Shown: positions 6,947 through 15,244 of the stretch, in pieces
Layout of the letters: every line of letters begins with the position of its first letter
How positions within the stretch are numbered: the first letter of the stretch is position 1
Assembly (NCBI GenBank): GCA_018920365.1
Contig: JAHLMM010000001.1
Location: 338,165 to 394,136 of the forward strand
Direction of reading: 5' to 3'
Source: Candidatus Aenigmatarchaeota archaeon
GTDB lineage: Archaea; Aenigmatarchaeota; Aenigmatarchaeia; CG10238-14
DNA: 55,972 nt
Program-made: the position numbers and the translations under genes
Notes under the pieces: model-generated
Told to the model about the DNA's origin: nothing
Databases searched by the model: none
What the model saw: the letters and a program-made list of their open reading frames with translations, nothing else

Positions 6947-8414
6947 AAATTTTGTAACCATCTTCTGTATCCTGAATTATATAACCCAGTTGATTTATTT
7001 TTTCTCTTAATTCATCTGCTTCCTTCCATTTTTTTTGCTTTCTAGCTTTCAATCTTTTTTCTGCTAATTCTATAATATCATTTGGTATTTGCTTTCTTAC
7101 ATCTTTCAATTTCAAACCAAAAACTTTGTCAAACTCAATTGCAATTTCATATTTTTCTTTGTCATTCAATTTATCATCTTTTATTGCAGACCACAAAAGT
7201 GAAATGGCATAAGGCGTATTCAAGTCATCGTTAATATAATCGATAAACTTTTTCATATATTCTTTTATTATATTTTTTCTTACCTTTCCATTCAAATCAA
7301 AAATTGCTATTTTCTCTTTCAATGATTTGTATGCATTTTCAGCGGCTTTCAATGATTCCCATGTAAAATTGAGTTTTGATCTATAATGTGCCGTCAAGAA
7401 AAGATATCTTAGTGATAAAGGATCAAAACCTTTTGATAAAATATCATGCATTGTGTAAAAATTTTGTAATGACTTGCTCATTTTTTGATTGTCTACAAGC
7501 ACAAACTCATTGTGCATCCATATCTTTACACTTTCTTTTTTCAAAGCAGCTTCTGATTGAGCGATTTCATTTGTGTGATGGACAGGTATGTGGTCAATGC
7601 CGCCTGTGTGTATGTCAAATATCTTGCCTAGATATTTTATGCTCATTGCACTACATTCTATATGCCATCCAGGAAATCCTTTGACAGTCAATTTGAATTT
7701 TGTTTTTGTTTTTTCAAATTTTATGTTTGGATTTTCCCTTTCATACAAAACAATTTTTGACAAATCCAAATCATCTGGCTTGAAATAAAATTCATTTTCC
7801 CATTCCATCTGCCTTTTTTGATCTTTTGCTGTAAATTTCCACAAGGCAAAATCAGTTGGATTCTTCTTCTCTTCATTAAATTCAACTCTTGCCCCAGCTT
7901 TCAGCTCTTCTGGATTAAACCCAGCAAGTTTTCCATAATCTTTCAATTTGCTTGTATCAAAATAAATTCCATCTGAAATGACATAAGCATATCCATTGTC
8001 AATTATCTTTTGCACCATTTCAGCCATTTCTTTTATGTGATCAGTCGCTTTGCATATCACATCAGCTTTTTCAACATTCAATTTTTCCATTGCATCAAAA
8101 AAATCTTTTGTATAAAATTCAGCAATTTCCCAAACAGTTTTGCCTTCTCTTTTTGCGCCTTTTTCCATCTTGTCCTCTCCAGTGTCAGCATCAGATGTCA
8201 GATGGCCGACATCAGTTATATTCATGACATGCTTCAGTTTGTATTTGTTGTATTTTATCACTCTTTTCAAAGTATCAACAAACACATATGCCCTAAAGTG
8301 ACCAAGATGAGCGTAATCATACACTGTAGGACCACAGCTGTACATTCTTATGAGCTTGTCTTTTAATGGCTTTAGAGTTTCTTTATTTTTTGTTAATGTG
8401 TTATATACCCTCAT
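6936..8414 (-). CDS. cysS: Cysteinyl-tRNA synthetase
   Basis: A 492-residue class I synthetase that charges tRNA-Cys. It has the zinc-binding 'SCGPTVYD' (Cys28) just before the HIGH-type 'AHLGHF', the zinc ligands in 'WHIECSAMS' and 'HHTNEIAQSEA', and 'KMSKS'. Between 'FALWKF' and 'GFPGWHIEC' there are roughly 40 residues more than usual, rich in Lys and Glu; this is a lineage-specific insertion next to the catalytic site. The gene starts 15 bases after the tRNA-Cys gene, on the same strand, so enzyme and substrate tRNA are likely made from one transcript. Confidence 0.95.
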   Translation of the reverse strand: MRVYNTLTKNKETLKPLKDKLIRMYSCGPTVYDYAHLGHFRAYVFVDTLKRVIKYNKYKLKHVMNITDVGHLTSDADTGEDKMEKGAKREGKTVWEIAEFYTKDFFDAMEKLNVEKADVICKATDHIKEMAEMVQKIIDNGYAYVISDGIYFDTSKLKDYGKLAGFNPEELKAGARVEFNEEKKNPTDFALWKFTAKDQKRQMEWENEFYFKPDDLDLSKIVLYERENPNIKFEKTKTKFKLTVKGFPGWHIECSAMSIKYLGKIFDIHTGGIDHIPVHHTNEIAQSEAALKKESVKIWMHNEFVLVDNQKMSKSLQNFYTMHDILSKGFDPLSLRYLFLTAHYRSKLNFTWESLKAAENAYKSLKEKIAIFDLNGKVRKNIIKEYMKKFIDYINDDLNTPYAISLLWSAIKDDKLNDKEKYEIAIEFDKVFGLKLKDVRKQIPNDIIELAEKRLKARKQKKWKEADELREKINQLGYIIQDTEDGYKIFKA

Positions 8415-8428
8415 TAAATCACCAAAAA

Positions 8429-8545
8429 AGCGGTGGGCGTGAGTTGAACACGCTTAGGTCGCTCTCTGTATATCATCAAATCAACAGAGCGTTCTGCAGG
8501 CGACTGCATAACCGTTGCAGCACCAATAGTTTCTGCCACCACCGC
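8429..8545 (-). tRNA. tRNA-Cys(GCA) with anticodon-loop intron and D-loop insertion
   Basis: Read on the minus strand: acceptor GCGGTGG/CCACCGC, T-arm GCGTG/CACGC, anticodon stem GTCGC/GCGAC and loop CT-GCA-G/A. A 30-nt intron lies after position 37 (about 8460-8489); it can fold through CTCTGT/ACAGAG. Discriminator T (U73) fits cysteine. In addition, about 16 nt (AACTATTGGTGCTGCA) interrupt the D-loop. Without both insertions the tRNA is 71 nt, the normal size. The 3' end is 15 bases from the start of cysS. Confidence 0.88.
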
Positions 8546-8633
8546 ATTATTCTTTAATTTAATAGAATTAGAATTAATAAAAAATTCTGATGCAAAGGTA
8601 TTCACCTTTCACCATATTCACCTTTTAATAAAA

Positions 8634-9005
8634 TTGAAACATACACTTAAAAGGTTTGTGTTTATTTTTTTATTTATGAATTATGGATATGCTGCAGCAT
8701 ATAGAAAAGGTGATACATTAGTTGTTATTCCAGAATATATTAAAAAACCATATCCGTTTAAAGTAACTATAGTTTCAAAACCTCCTTTTTATTTGCACGA
8801 AGCTATAAAAACACCATTCTATTCTACTCTCATAAAAAACGGAGTTGAATTAATTATACCAAATGGTAATTTCGAATTATTGATAAGAATATTAATTGAA
8901 AATGGGTATGTCAAAGCATGTTTAAATGAAGAAGAACAAAGAATTTTTAATGAAATTGCTAGAAAATTGTTTGAAGATCCTATAAACGCGCCATCGTTTT
9001 TATAA
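8634..9005 (+). CDS. Hypothetical small protein, possibly exported
   Basis: The frame gives 123 residues from a TTG at 8634, or 109 from the ATG at 8676. From the TTG the first 22 residues look like a signal peptide (hydrophobic core ending AAAY). From the ATG the protein would be cytosolic. The body is alpha/beta with 'GVELIIPNGNFELLI' and an acidic helical C-terminus. The family is not recognised. Upstream (8602-8626) the phrase TTCACCTTT occurs twice around a third TTCACC, a possible operator. The 3' end overlaps L34e convergently by 6 bases. Confidence 0.5.
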   Translation: MKHTLKRFVFIFLFMNYGYAAAYRKGDTLVVIPEYIKKPYPFKVTIVSKPPFYLHEAIKTPFYSTLIKNGVELIIPNGNFELLIRILIENGYVKACLNEEEQRIFNEIARKLFEDPINAPSFL

Positions 9006-9269
9006 TTGTAAAACTTTTTTTCTCACATTATTTCTCATGCATGCCGAGCATAAAACACCGCCATATGGCCTTTCAGGTCTTTTTTGTGTTTTTGCCAAAC
9101 CTCTGAACTTTATTTGTCTCAACCTTGGTATTCCATGCAACGGCTTGCCGCATTTACCACATTTAGCTGACTTTGGTTTAACTCTGGCGATGTGAGTTTT
9201 AACACTACCTCCAGGAACTTTAACTTTTCTTTTCCTCCAACTTCCAGATTTATATTCAGGCTTTGTCAT
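9000..9269 (-). CDS. rpl34e: Ribosomal protein L34e
   Basis: An 89-residue large-subunit protein. The family start 'TKPEYKSGSWRKRKVKVPGG' fits the ATG at 9269 better than the upstream ATG at 9278. A zinc-finger core (CGKCGKPLHG ... CSACMRN) is visible. It overlaps the end of the DUF106 gene by 14 bases and is the last gene of the minus-strand ribosomal operon. In many archaea L34e sits at this place after SecY and adk, but adk is missing here. Confidence 0.95.
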   Translation of the reverse strand: MTKPEYKSGSWRKRKVKVPGGSVKTHIARVKPKSAKCGKCGKPLHGIPRLRQIKFRGLAKTQKRPERPYGGVLCSACMRNNVRKKVLQL

Positions 9270-9750
9270 TTCTACCATCCACTATAATTTTACCTATAAT
9301 ACTTATAAATAGTGAGCATATAACATACCACCACAGCCATGTTATGTTTAAACCGCCTAAGAGTGGTATTATGTTAGGTATAATAAAAATTGTAGTATTT
9401 TTATAGATTTCGTTCATCCATGGTAGCAATATAAGAGCTATTACAACTGATACTATTAATGGCTTGAAGGAATGCTTCATGTATTTTGACATGTATTCAG
9501 ATTGTTTTTCCAAAAGTTTTTCAGCTTCCTTTTCAAACTTTTTTCCTTTTTTATTTTTCAATTCAGAATATTTTTTTTCAACATCTTTTAATTTTTTCTG
9601 TAAATCTTTTACTTCTTTTGTCCATACTGTTTTTTTGTTTACAAAAACTATTATGCTTCCAAAAATCAATGAGATTAGGAAAATAGATAAATAGTTTGGC
9701 AAGGTCAATAATGGCGAAAAGATAAAGTTAAGAATTCCGTTAAATATCAC
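9256..9750 (-). CDS. DUF106 membrane insertase (Oxa1/YidC/Get1-EMC3 superfamily)
   Basis: A 164-residue protein with a first membrane helix (about 15-38), a long charged coiled coil (about 44-85) and two or three further helices (about 92-110, 120-155). This is the archaeal DUF106 layout, related to YidC and EMC3, which helps insert membrane proteins. It starts with GTG overlapping the stop of secY (AAGTGATA), so SecY and this insertase are translationally coupled, as expected for partners at the membrane. Confidence 0.88.
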   Translation of the reverse strand: MIFNGILNFIFSPLLTLPNYLSIFLISLIFGSIIVFVNKKTVWTKEVKDLQKKLKDVEKKYSELKNKKGKKFEKEAEKLLEKQSEYMSKYMKHSFKPLIVSVVIALILLPWMNEIYKNTTIFIIPNIIPLLGGLNITWLWWYVICSLFISIIGKIIVDGRNDKA

Positions 9751-11195
9751 TTTTCTTCACCAACAAACTTCTTTATTAATGGATGAGCACCTTCAACTTC
9801 TTCTGTCTTGAATTGTTGATGGAAGCCATATAATATTGTTACTGTTAATAGAATGCCTGTACCAGATCCAAATGCACCTATTAAATCAGCTAGTGCTGCT
9901 AATAAACCAATTGACAAACCACCTAAAACTGAAAGAGGTGGTATATATCTATCCAAAACACTTTTCATTATTTTTGGATTTTTTCTATATCCAGGTATTT
10001 GCATTCCGATTGAATCAATTTGATTGGCAACACTTTCAGAATCCATTCCTGATGTGCTTACCCAAAAGACTGAAAATAAAACACACATTGAAACAAAAAA
10101 TAGAGTATACAAAAGAACTCTGATTATATATTGACTTGTGATTGATCCGTTTATGGCATCTATAATAATGTTTGTTCGTGGCGAAGAAAGATAATATACA
10201 ATTCCACTTGTTGGTTGATTTCCTGATTGTGATGTTGCAAAGCAACCTAGCAAGCCGCATGAAGTTGTAGGGTCATTTGGTAATGGTTTTGCTATCAAAC
10301 CGCCAAATAACTCTATATTTGCTATCAAAGCAGCGGCAAGAATAACCGGCATATTGCTTGTGTAAAATAGATTTAAAGACCATCTTCTTCCAAAACCTTT
10401 TACTGCTGAAAATGCCAAAGGAACATCAACTGTAATTGATTGTGCATAAGCAACTATGACAACTATGAATATGGTTGTTAATATTGGGATTAATGCAAAC
10501 AAAGCCGGATAGAAATAACCATTTGCTGCATTTAATGCAAATGCCCATACTTTGCCTATTGGTTCATTATCAGCATTTGGAAGCATGCATCCTGTTGCGC
10601 CTGAAACACAAGGACTGAACAAAGAGATAAAGACCTGATTGATTACACCAGCTGCTATAAACAAGCTTATACCAGAGCCAATTCCATATTTTGTTATTAT
10701 TTCATCCATCATTAAAACTATCAAACCACCTATTGTTAATTGTAAAACTATGGCGAACATTGTAAATGCATCATAGCTTTTTGGAAGTATTGCACCTGAC
10801 ACTACAAATATGATTGATTCTATGATGATGAAGAGAATAGAAACAGCTTTTTGAGCAACCTGATATTTTTCTTTATCCTCTTTTTCATTCATATCCCAAT
10901 TTATTATCTTTGCACCTATGAGAAGCTGAAGCAAAATAGATCCTGTAACTATAGGGCCGATACCAAGAGTCATTAGTGTACCGAAACTTGAGCCCAAAAG
11001 CATTTCAAGTGTATGAAATCTTTTTGTTGCCTCCGGATTAATACCATATAATTGCCCGAAGAAATGTGAAGCCATCATAAAATATAATATCAAGCATATG
11101 CCTGTCCACATTACCTTTTTGTTTAGTGATGGTTTATAAGTAGGTCTTTCTATTGCTGGTAAAAACTTTGCAATTTTTCTAATATCAAACTCCAT
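9747..11195 (-). CDS. secY: Protein translocase subunit SecY
   Basis: A 482-residue translocon channel with ten hydrophobic segments. Recognisable archaeal SecY parts are the N-terminal amphipathic helix 'FLPAIERPTYKPSLNKK', the plug region after the first helix, 'GIGSGISLFIAAGV' in TM4-5 and the cytosolic loops rich in basic residues. A loop at about 300-335 ('LPNDPTTSCGLLGCFATS') contains two cysteines outside the membrane. It forms the Sec61-type pore. The start is 1 base after the stop of L15, in normal spc order. Confidence 0.96.
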   Translation of the reverse strand: MEFDIRKIAKFLPAIERPTYKPSLNKKVMWTGICLILYFMMASHFFGQLYGINPEATKRFHTLEMLLGSSFGTLMTLGIGPIVTGSILLQLLIGAKIINWDMNEKEDKEKYQVAQKAVSILFIIIESIIFVVSGAILPKSYDAFTMFAIVLQLTIGGLIVLMMDEIITKYGIGSGISLFIAAGVINQVFISLFSPCVSGATGCMLPNADNEPIGKVWAFALNAANGYFYPALFALIPILTTIFIVVIVAYAQSITVDVPLAFSAVKGFGRRWSLNLFYTSNMPVILAAALIANIELFGGLIAKPLPNDPTTSCGLLGCFATSQSGNQPTSGIVYYLSSPRTNIIIDAINGSITSQYIIRVLLYTLFFVSMCVLFSVFWVSTSGMDSESVANQIDSIGMQIPGYRKNPKIMKSVLDRYIPPLSVLGGLSIGLLAALADLIGAFGSGTGILLTVTILYGFHQQFKTEEVEGAHPLIKKFVGEEK

Positions 11196-11196
11196 T

Positions 11197-11628
11197 TCAA
11201 TCCACTGTTATTATTTTACAGCCATTTTCTTCTAATTTTTTCGTTGCATTTTTAGAAATTGATTTTGCTTGTATTTCCATTTTGTATTTCACTTGTCCAT
11301 TGCCTAAAAGTTTTTCATAACCTAGCTCATCCAAATTTATTTTTATATTGTCTTTTTTCATTTTTCCTTCTTTTATCATGTTTTCAATAATTTTATTTAA
11401 TTCGTCAATATTTATTGCATTTGGTTTTTTCGCAAATACTCTCTTAAAACCTTTTTTACCAAAATGATCAGGATCATATTTCAACATTTTCATTATTTTA
11501 TGCTTATGCAAGCCAGCATTTCCCTTACCGCCTTTGCTTCCACCGCCTCTATGTTTTTTCTGCCCACCATAACCAGCTGTTCTATGACCTCTTTTCTTTG
11601 TTGTTTTTCTCTGCTTTCTCACTACCAT
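11197..11628 (-). CDS. rpl15: Ribosomal protein L15 (uL15)
   Basis: A 143-residue protein with the very basic, Gly-rich N-terminus typical of uL15 ('RGHRTAGYGGQKKHRGGG', about 13-30) and a compact C-terminal domain. The ATG follows GAGGATGAT. It lies between L30 and secY as in other archaeal spc operons. Confidence 0.96.
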   Translation of the reverse strand: MVVRKQRKTTKKRGHRTAGYGGQKKHRGGGSKGGKGNAGLHKHKIMKMLKYDPDHFGKKGFKRVFAKKPNAINIDELNKIIENMIKEGKMKKDNIKINLDELGYEKLLGNGQVKYKMEIQAKSISKNATKKLEENGCKIITVD

Positions 11629-12084
11629 TTAAATCATCCTCTCTATAAGATCGTTTATTTTGTCTTTTCTATAACCTAAATCACCTTTAGGCCAACTTAA
11701 TCTTTTTGATTTTAACCCCTTTCTTGGTGGATTTAACCTGAAAACTGTTTTTAATTTTTTGAAATCTTTTAGTTTGACTTTTTCTTTTATCAAAGCCTCT
11801 GCAAATTCTTCAAAACTCTTGAATTTTGTTATCTGTTTTAGCATTTCTTGATCAATTTTTTTATTACCTTCAGCTTTCAGTCTTTTTTCAAGAAGTTTAA
11901 CTAGAGTATCTTTATTAACTTCGCCAAAAGTAACATAATCTTTTACTTTTTTTATCATACCAAGTTGATTTTTCCCAAGTAAAACACAATGATTAACTCT
12001 TTTTAGCTTTAACATATTCAAAGTATCATTAATTTCCTTGCTTGTTTTTACAGATCCTCTTAGTCTAATTACAGCAAACAACAT
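11629..12084 (-). CDS. rpl30: Ribosomal protein L30 (uL30)
   Basis: A 151-residue archaeal-length L30, with the family start 'FAVIRLRGSVKTSKEINDTL' and the C-terminal 'LNPPRKGLKSKRLSWPKGDLG'. The ATG at 12084, preceded by AGGTGAT, shares its first base with the stop of S5, so initiation probably depends on S5 translation. Confidence 0.95.
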   Translation of the reverse strand: MLFAVIRLRGSVKTSKEINDTLNMLKLKRVNHCVLLGKNQLGMIKKVKDYVTFGEVNKDTLVKLLEKRLKAEGNKKIDQEMLKQITKFKSFEEFAEALIKEKVKLKDFKKLKTVFRLNPPRKGLKSKRLSWPKGDLGYRKDKINDLIERMI

Positions 12085-12806
12085 CAATCACCTGTTTTGT
12101 AAAAATGTAATTGCTTTAATGCATTAAATATTGCTTTTATCAGGTTTATCCTTGCACCTGTATTTCCATAAGTTTTTACCCAGACGTCTTCTATGCCGGC
12201 TAGTTTTATAATTTTCTTTGCTTCATCATTCATGACAATGCCAACACCTCTTGGTGCCGGCATTAATTTTACTTTAACAGATCCAGATCTACCATAAACT
12301 TTGAATGGTATAGAATGATTACCGCCACAACCGCATTCCCATGAACCGCAACCTCTTTTTACTTTTATGATGCTTAGCTTTGCTTTTTGTACAGCTTTTT
12401 CCACAGCCAATCTGCCTTCTTTCCCCCTTCCTTTACCAACACCAACTATACCATCTTCATTGCCAACAACAGCAAATGTTGATGAAGTATATCTTCTTCC
12501 TGATTTATGCATTTTTGCAGTTATCCTTATAGGTGTTCTTTGTATGCCTCCACCTTTTCCCGGTCTACCGCCAATTAAAACAAGCTCATTTTTCATTGTC
12601 GGACACAAGAAATCAACAATTTCAGGCTCTTTTATCTTTATACCATTTTCAAGTATTTCGTCCAAGGATGTTATTTTTCTTTCAAAAACAAGTCTGCCTA
12701 GCTTTGTCCTAGGCTTCCATGAAGATAATTTTTCCTCTACTTTTATCTCAGGAACTTCTTCAATCTTTATTTCCTCAACTTCTTCAACTCTTTCTTCATC
12801 TTCCAT
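12084..12806 (-). CDS. rps5: Ribosomal protein S5 (uS5)
   Basis: A 240-residue small-subunit protein with the S5 double-stranded-RNA-binding core ('VGNEDGIVGVGKGRGKE' near 110-126) and C-terminal 'APRGVGIVMNDEAKKI'. The first 25 residues are an acidic Glu/Val-rich extension unusual for the family. A Cys-rich segment 'GCGSWECGCGG' near 152-162 is also found in archaeal S5. It acts in decoding accuracy. Confidence 0.95.
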   Translation of the reverse strand: MEDEERVEEVEEIKIEEVPEIKVEEKLSSWKPRTKLGRLVFERKITSLDEILENGIKIKEPEIVDFLCPTMKNELVLIGGRPGKGGGIQRTPIRITAKMHKSGRRYTSSTFAVVGNEDGIVGVGKGRGKEGRLAVEKAVQKAKLSIIKVKRGCGSWECGCGGNHSIPFKVYGRSGSVKVKLMPAPRGVGIVMNDEAKKIIKLAGIEDVWVKTYGNTGARINLIKAIFNALKQLHFYKTGD

Positions 12807-13352
12807 CTAAACACCACTTATTTTCTTTTTTATCTCTTCAAAATCTTTTGCTATATTATCAGGCTTTGCTTTTGAAAATTGATTTTTATTTTTAATTGAT
12901 TTAGCAGCATTTATTATATGCTCGCCTTTTATTCTTTTCTCATCGGGTATTATGTCTTCTGAGTGTGGAACTTGCAAGCCGGCATCTGTCATACCTTTGA
13001 TAAATGCACCGACTCTTGAGCTTGATTTATGCAAACCTAGATCCAAAACAGCTTCTTTTACTTTTACTTTTGCAGAAAGCTTGCCGATCATATAGCCTAA
13101 AAGATAACATGCAGGAGTATTCTTTTTTGAATGCTTCCATCCTAGTTTTACAATATCATTTGTTGTAGCATAAGCCAACACTTTATCGCCTTTTGCTTCA
13201 TATTTGATTAATTCAGCTATTGCTCTGTTTGATGTAAACCTTAAAACAACTCTTGGTAGTCCTGATTTGACTAGCGCTAGCCTAGCTCTATAATCTGTTT
13301 TGCCTTTATACCTTCTTTTGAACGGCAATTCATATGTTTGTTTTATCTTCAT
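12807..13352 (-). CDS. rpl18: Ribosomal protein L18 (uL18)
   Basis: A 181-residue 5S-rRNA-binding protein: 'FKRRYKGKTDYRARLALVKSG' region at the N-terminus, 'RVVLRFTSNRAIAELI', and 'LGLHKSSSRVGAFIKGMTDAG' near 107-127. The C-terminal tail (150-181) is Lys-rich. The start overlaps the end of L19e by 4 bases. Confidence 0.95.
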   Translation of the reverse strand: MKIKQTYELPFKRRYKGKTDYRARLALVKSGLPRVVLRFTSNRAIAELIKYEAKGDKVLAYATTNDIVKLGWKHSKKNTPACYLLGYMIGKLSAKVKVKEAVLDLGLHKSSSRVGAFIKGMTDAGLQVPHSEDIIPDEKRIKGEHIINAAKSIKNKNQFSKAKPDNIAKDFEEIKKKISGV

Positions 13353-13771
13353 ACCTCAATCCCCTTTTGTTTTAAATACAACTTTACGTGAGACCTGTTT
13401 CTGAATGTACCTGCCTTTGAAAGCTTGTAAATCTCTTTGAAAGTTGCTTGATCAATCTTTTTTTGCTGTCTCAACTCTTTTATCATCTTTCTTATTGGTC
13501 TTATTGTGTTGATCCATTTTCTTTTCTTGTCTGTCCTTGCGCCTTTTTTACCTTTTCTGCTACCTGGGTTTGATTTTTTCTTTTTCTTTTCAGGGTATTT
13601 TACTTTAGGCTTTCTGGCTTTTATATATCCCTTTTCTATAAGCTTTTTAACATCAGCTCTTGTTATAGCATTTTTCACGTCTTCAAAATGCTCGCTGTCT
13701 ATCCAAACTTTGGTTTTTCCTACTTTGAGTATTTGAGCAGCAAGCCTTTTTTGAAGTTTTAAATCTGTCAT
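13349..13771 (-). CDS. rpl19e: Ribosomal protein L19e (eL19)
   Basis: A 140-residue protein with the eL19 start 'LKLQKRLAAQILKVGKTKVW', a basic middle (about 66-88, KKKKSNPGSRKGKKGARTDK) and a helical C-terminus. The ATG at 13771 (residue 4 of the longest frame) matches the family start. No bacterial homologue exists; it is an archaeal/eukaryotic marker in the spc cluster. Confidence 0.94.
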   Translation of the reverse strand: MTDLKLQKRLAAQILKVGKTKVWIDSEHFEDVKNAITRADVKKLIEKGYIKARKPKVKYPEKKKKKSNPGSRKGKKGARTDKKRKWINTIRPIRKMIKELRQQKKIDQATFKEIYKLSKAGTFRNRSHVKLYLKQKGIEV

Positions 13772-13776
13772 AATCA

Positions 13777-14109
13777 TCACTCATTCAATATTTTCAGTTT
13801 CATCTCCTTTGCCTTTTTAACGATTTCAGTCTTTTTCTTTTTACCAACAGCAGCAGCTATTCTTATGGCATATCCTTTTTCAACCTTTTCCAAGTCTTTA
13901 AGGCTAGAAACATAAAACTCTTTCATGCCTGAGGGATGTAGGAACCTTAAATTTCTAGGAGCACCAAAACCAACTGATGGTCTCTTTCCTTTTGACTTTT
14001 GATTGACTCTCATTTTGTTATCTCTTCCTCTTGGTCTTCTCCAGCTTTTGCTAACTCTTTTGACATAGGCTGCATGCCTGTTGAATTTTGGCTTTTTTCT
14101 CGGATTCAT
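13777..14109 (-). CDS. rpl32e: Ribosomal protein L32e (eL32)
   Basis: A 110-residue eL32, somewhat shorter than usual because it lacks N-terminal extra residues. The core 'FNRHAAYVKRVSKSWRRPRG' and 'VGFGAPRNLRFLHPSG' are clear. The ATG at 14109 follows the L6 stop by 2 bases, with GTGAGTG as binding site. Confidence 0.94.
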   Translation of the reverse strand: MNPRKKPKFNRHAAYVKRVSKSWRRPRGRDNKMRVNQKSKGKRPSVGFGAPRNLRFLHPSGMKEFYVSSLKDLEKVEKGYAIRIAAAVGKKKKTEIVKKAKEMKLKILNE

Positions 14110-14111
14110 AA

Positions 14112-14636
14112 TCACTCACGACTTTGTACTATATAAATACCATCTTGAAATATTCTTCTATCTTTTTTAGATATTCTTGTAGCATTTTCAATGTTTGCAG
14201 CTGACTGGCTGACGTGCTCTTTGTTTATACCTGTCAAAGTTATGTCTTGTCCTGCTATTTGCACTTTGGTGTCGCCTATTATTCTGGCTGTTCTTGTTGT
14301 CCTTTCTCCTAAGAAGTTTGTTATTATAACTTTATTGCCTTCAACCTTTACATTCATCGGAAAATGCGTATAGATTATCTTCATCCTGTATGTATAACCA
14401 TCTTTTAATCCTTTGATCATGTTTTTCACATGAGATATGACTGTGCCTAGCATTGCTTTTGATTTTTTTCTTTCAGAATCAGTGTATACTTTGAATGTGT
14501 CGCCTTCTATCGACATTTTAATTTCAGAAGACATTTTTAGCTCCTTTTCCAGGCTTTTTCCGTTATAGCTTACAGTAACCTTTTTTCCATCAATTTCCAC
14601 TTTGAAGCCTTCAGGTATTTTCAATTCCTTTTCCAT
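14112..14636 (-). CDS. rpl6: Ribosomal protein L6 (uL6)
   Basis: A 174-residue protein of two tandem L6 folds; the second carries the conserved 'TNFLGERTTRTARI' and 'ITGIN..HVSQSAANIE' features that contact 23S rRNA near the factor-binding site. The ATG at 14636 is preferred over a GTG 9 bases upstream. Confidence 0.95.
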   Translation of the reverse strand: MEKELKIPEGFKVEIDGKKVTVSYNGKSLEKELKMSSEIKMSIEGDTFKVYTDSERKKSKAMLGTVISHVKNMIKGLKDGYTYRMKIIYTHFPMNVKVEGNKVIITNFLGERTTRTARIIGDTKVQIAGQDITLTGINKEHVSQSAANIENATRISKKDRRIFQDGIYIVQSRE

Positions 14637-14644
14637 TTTTATCA

Positions 14645-15031
14645 CTAGTAAACATAAGATATTAGCTTTCCGCCAATTTTTTTGGCCTTAGCCTCGTTGT
14701 GAGTCATCAAGCCTTGGTTTGTGCTTAGGATGATTATGCCAAAATCCCTTGCTGGCAAGAATCTCTTTTCCCATTTTTCAAATTCTGTGTATTTTGTTGA
14801 GTATCTTGGCTTGATGGCATTGCAGTTGTTTATCCTGTTTTTCAATTCTATCTTGAACTTGCCGCTTCTTCCATCGTCTATAAACTCTACTTTGCCTATA
14901 TAACCTTCTTTCTGCATGATTAGCAGCACTTGCTTTGCTAAATTAGAAGCAGGAGTTACACATTCCTTTTTTCCAACCATTTCGGCATTTTTTATTATTG
15001 AAAGCACATCTGATATTGTGTCATGTCTCAT
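14645..15031 (-). CDS. rps8: Ribosomal protein S8 (uS8)
   Basis: A 128-residue archaeal S8: 'HDTISDVLSIIKNAE' at the N-terminus and the closing 'STNQGLMTHNEAKAKKIGG', where the Ser-Thr contacts the 16S helix 21 site. The ATG at 15031 matches the family start; two upstream starts at 15037 and 15040 are possible. S8 heads this half of the split spc operon; S14, which should precede it, is 10 kb away on the other strand. Confidence 0.94.
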   Translation of the reverse strand: MRHDTISDVLSIIKNAEMVGKKECVTPASNLAKQVLLIMQKEGYIGKVEFIDDGRSGKFKIELKNRINNCNAIKPRYSTKYTEFEKWEKRFLPARDFGIIILSTNQGLMTHNEAKAKKIGGKLISYVY

Positions 15032-15137
15032 ACCCATCAACTTACATTAGATTATATACCAAAGTTTATTAAAGTTTTCACAATAACCTTTTTCATTTAT
15101 ACTTTAACATTTTTAAAAGTTTTATTTTACTAAGAAA

Positions 15138-15211
15138 TGCGTCAGGCGGGATTTGAACCCGCGCCGTCGGCTTGGAAGGCCGATATCCTAACCAGGCTAG
15201 ACTACTGACGC
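15138..15211 (-). tRNA. tRNA-Gly(TCC)
   Basis: Minus-strand cloverleaf: GCGTCAG/CTGACGC, D-arm GTCTAGCCTGGTTAGGAT, anticodon stem TCGGC/GCCGA with loop CTTCCAA (TCC), T-arm GCGGG/CCCGC, discriminator A; 74 nt, no intron. It lies between the PF04008 gene and S8. Confidence 0.96.
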
Positions 15212-15244
15212 ATGAAAATGTTTTTGTTAATCAAAAATAAAGAT

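Noticed and set aside
8429-8545. Reading this tRNA as tRNA-Leu because of its length and GCGGTGG acceptor
   Set aside because: No leucine anticodon or variable arm fits; the GTCGC/GCGAC stem with GCA anticodon and U73 fits cysteine.
8414-8605. Minus-strand 63-codon frame before cysS
   Set aside because: It runs through the tRNA-Cys gene and has no independent support.
8602-8626. Repeated TTCACC motif before the 8634 gene as a defined operator
   Set aside because: Only two to three short copies; may simply be chance, so it is mentioned only in the gene entry.
12367-12810. 147-codon plus-strand frame opposite S5
   Set aside because: Antisense of S5; hydrophobic composition is a by-product of its codons.
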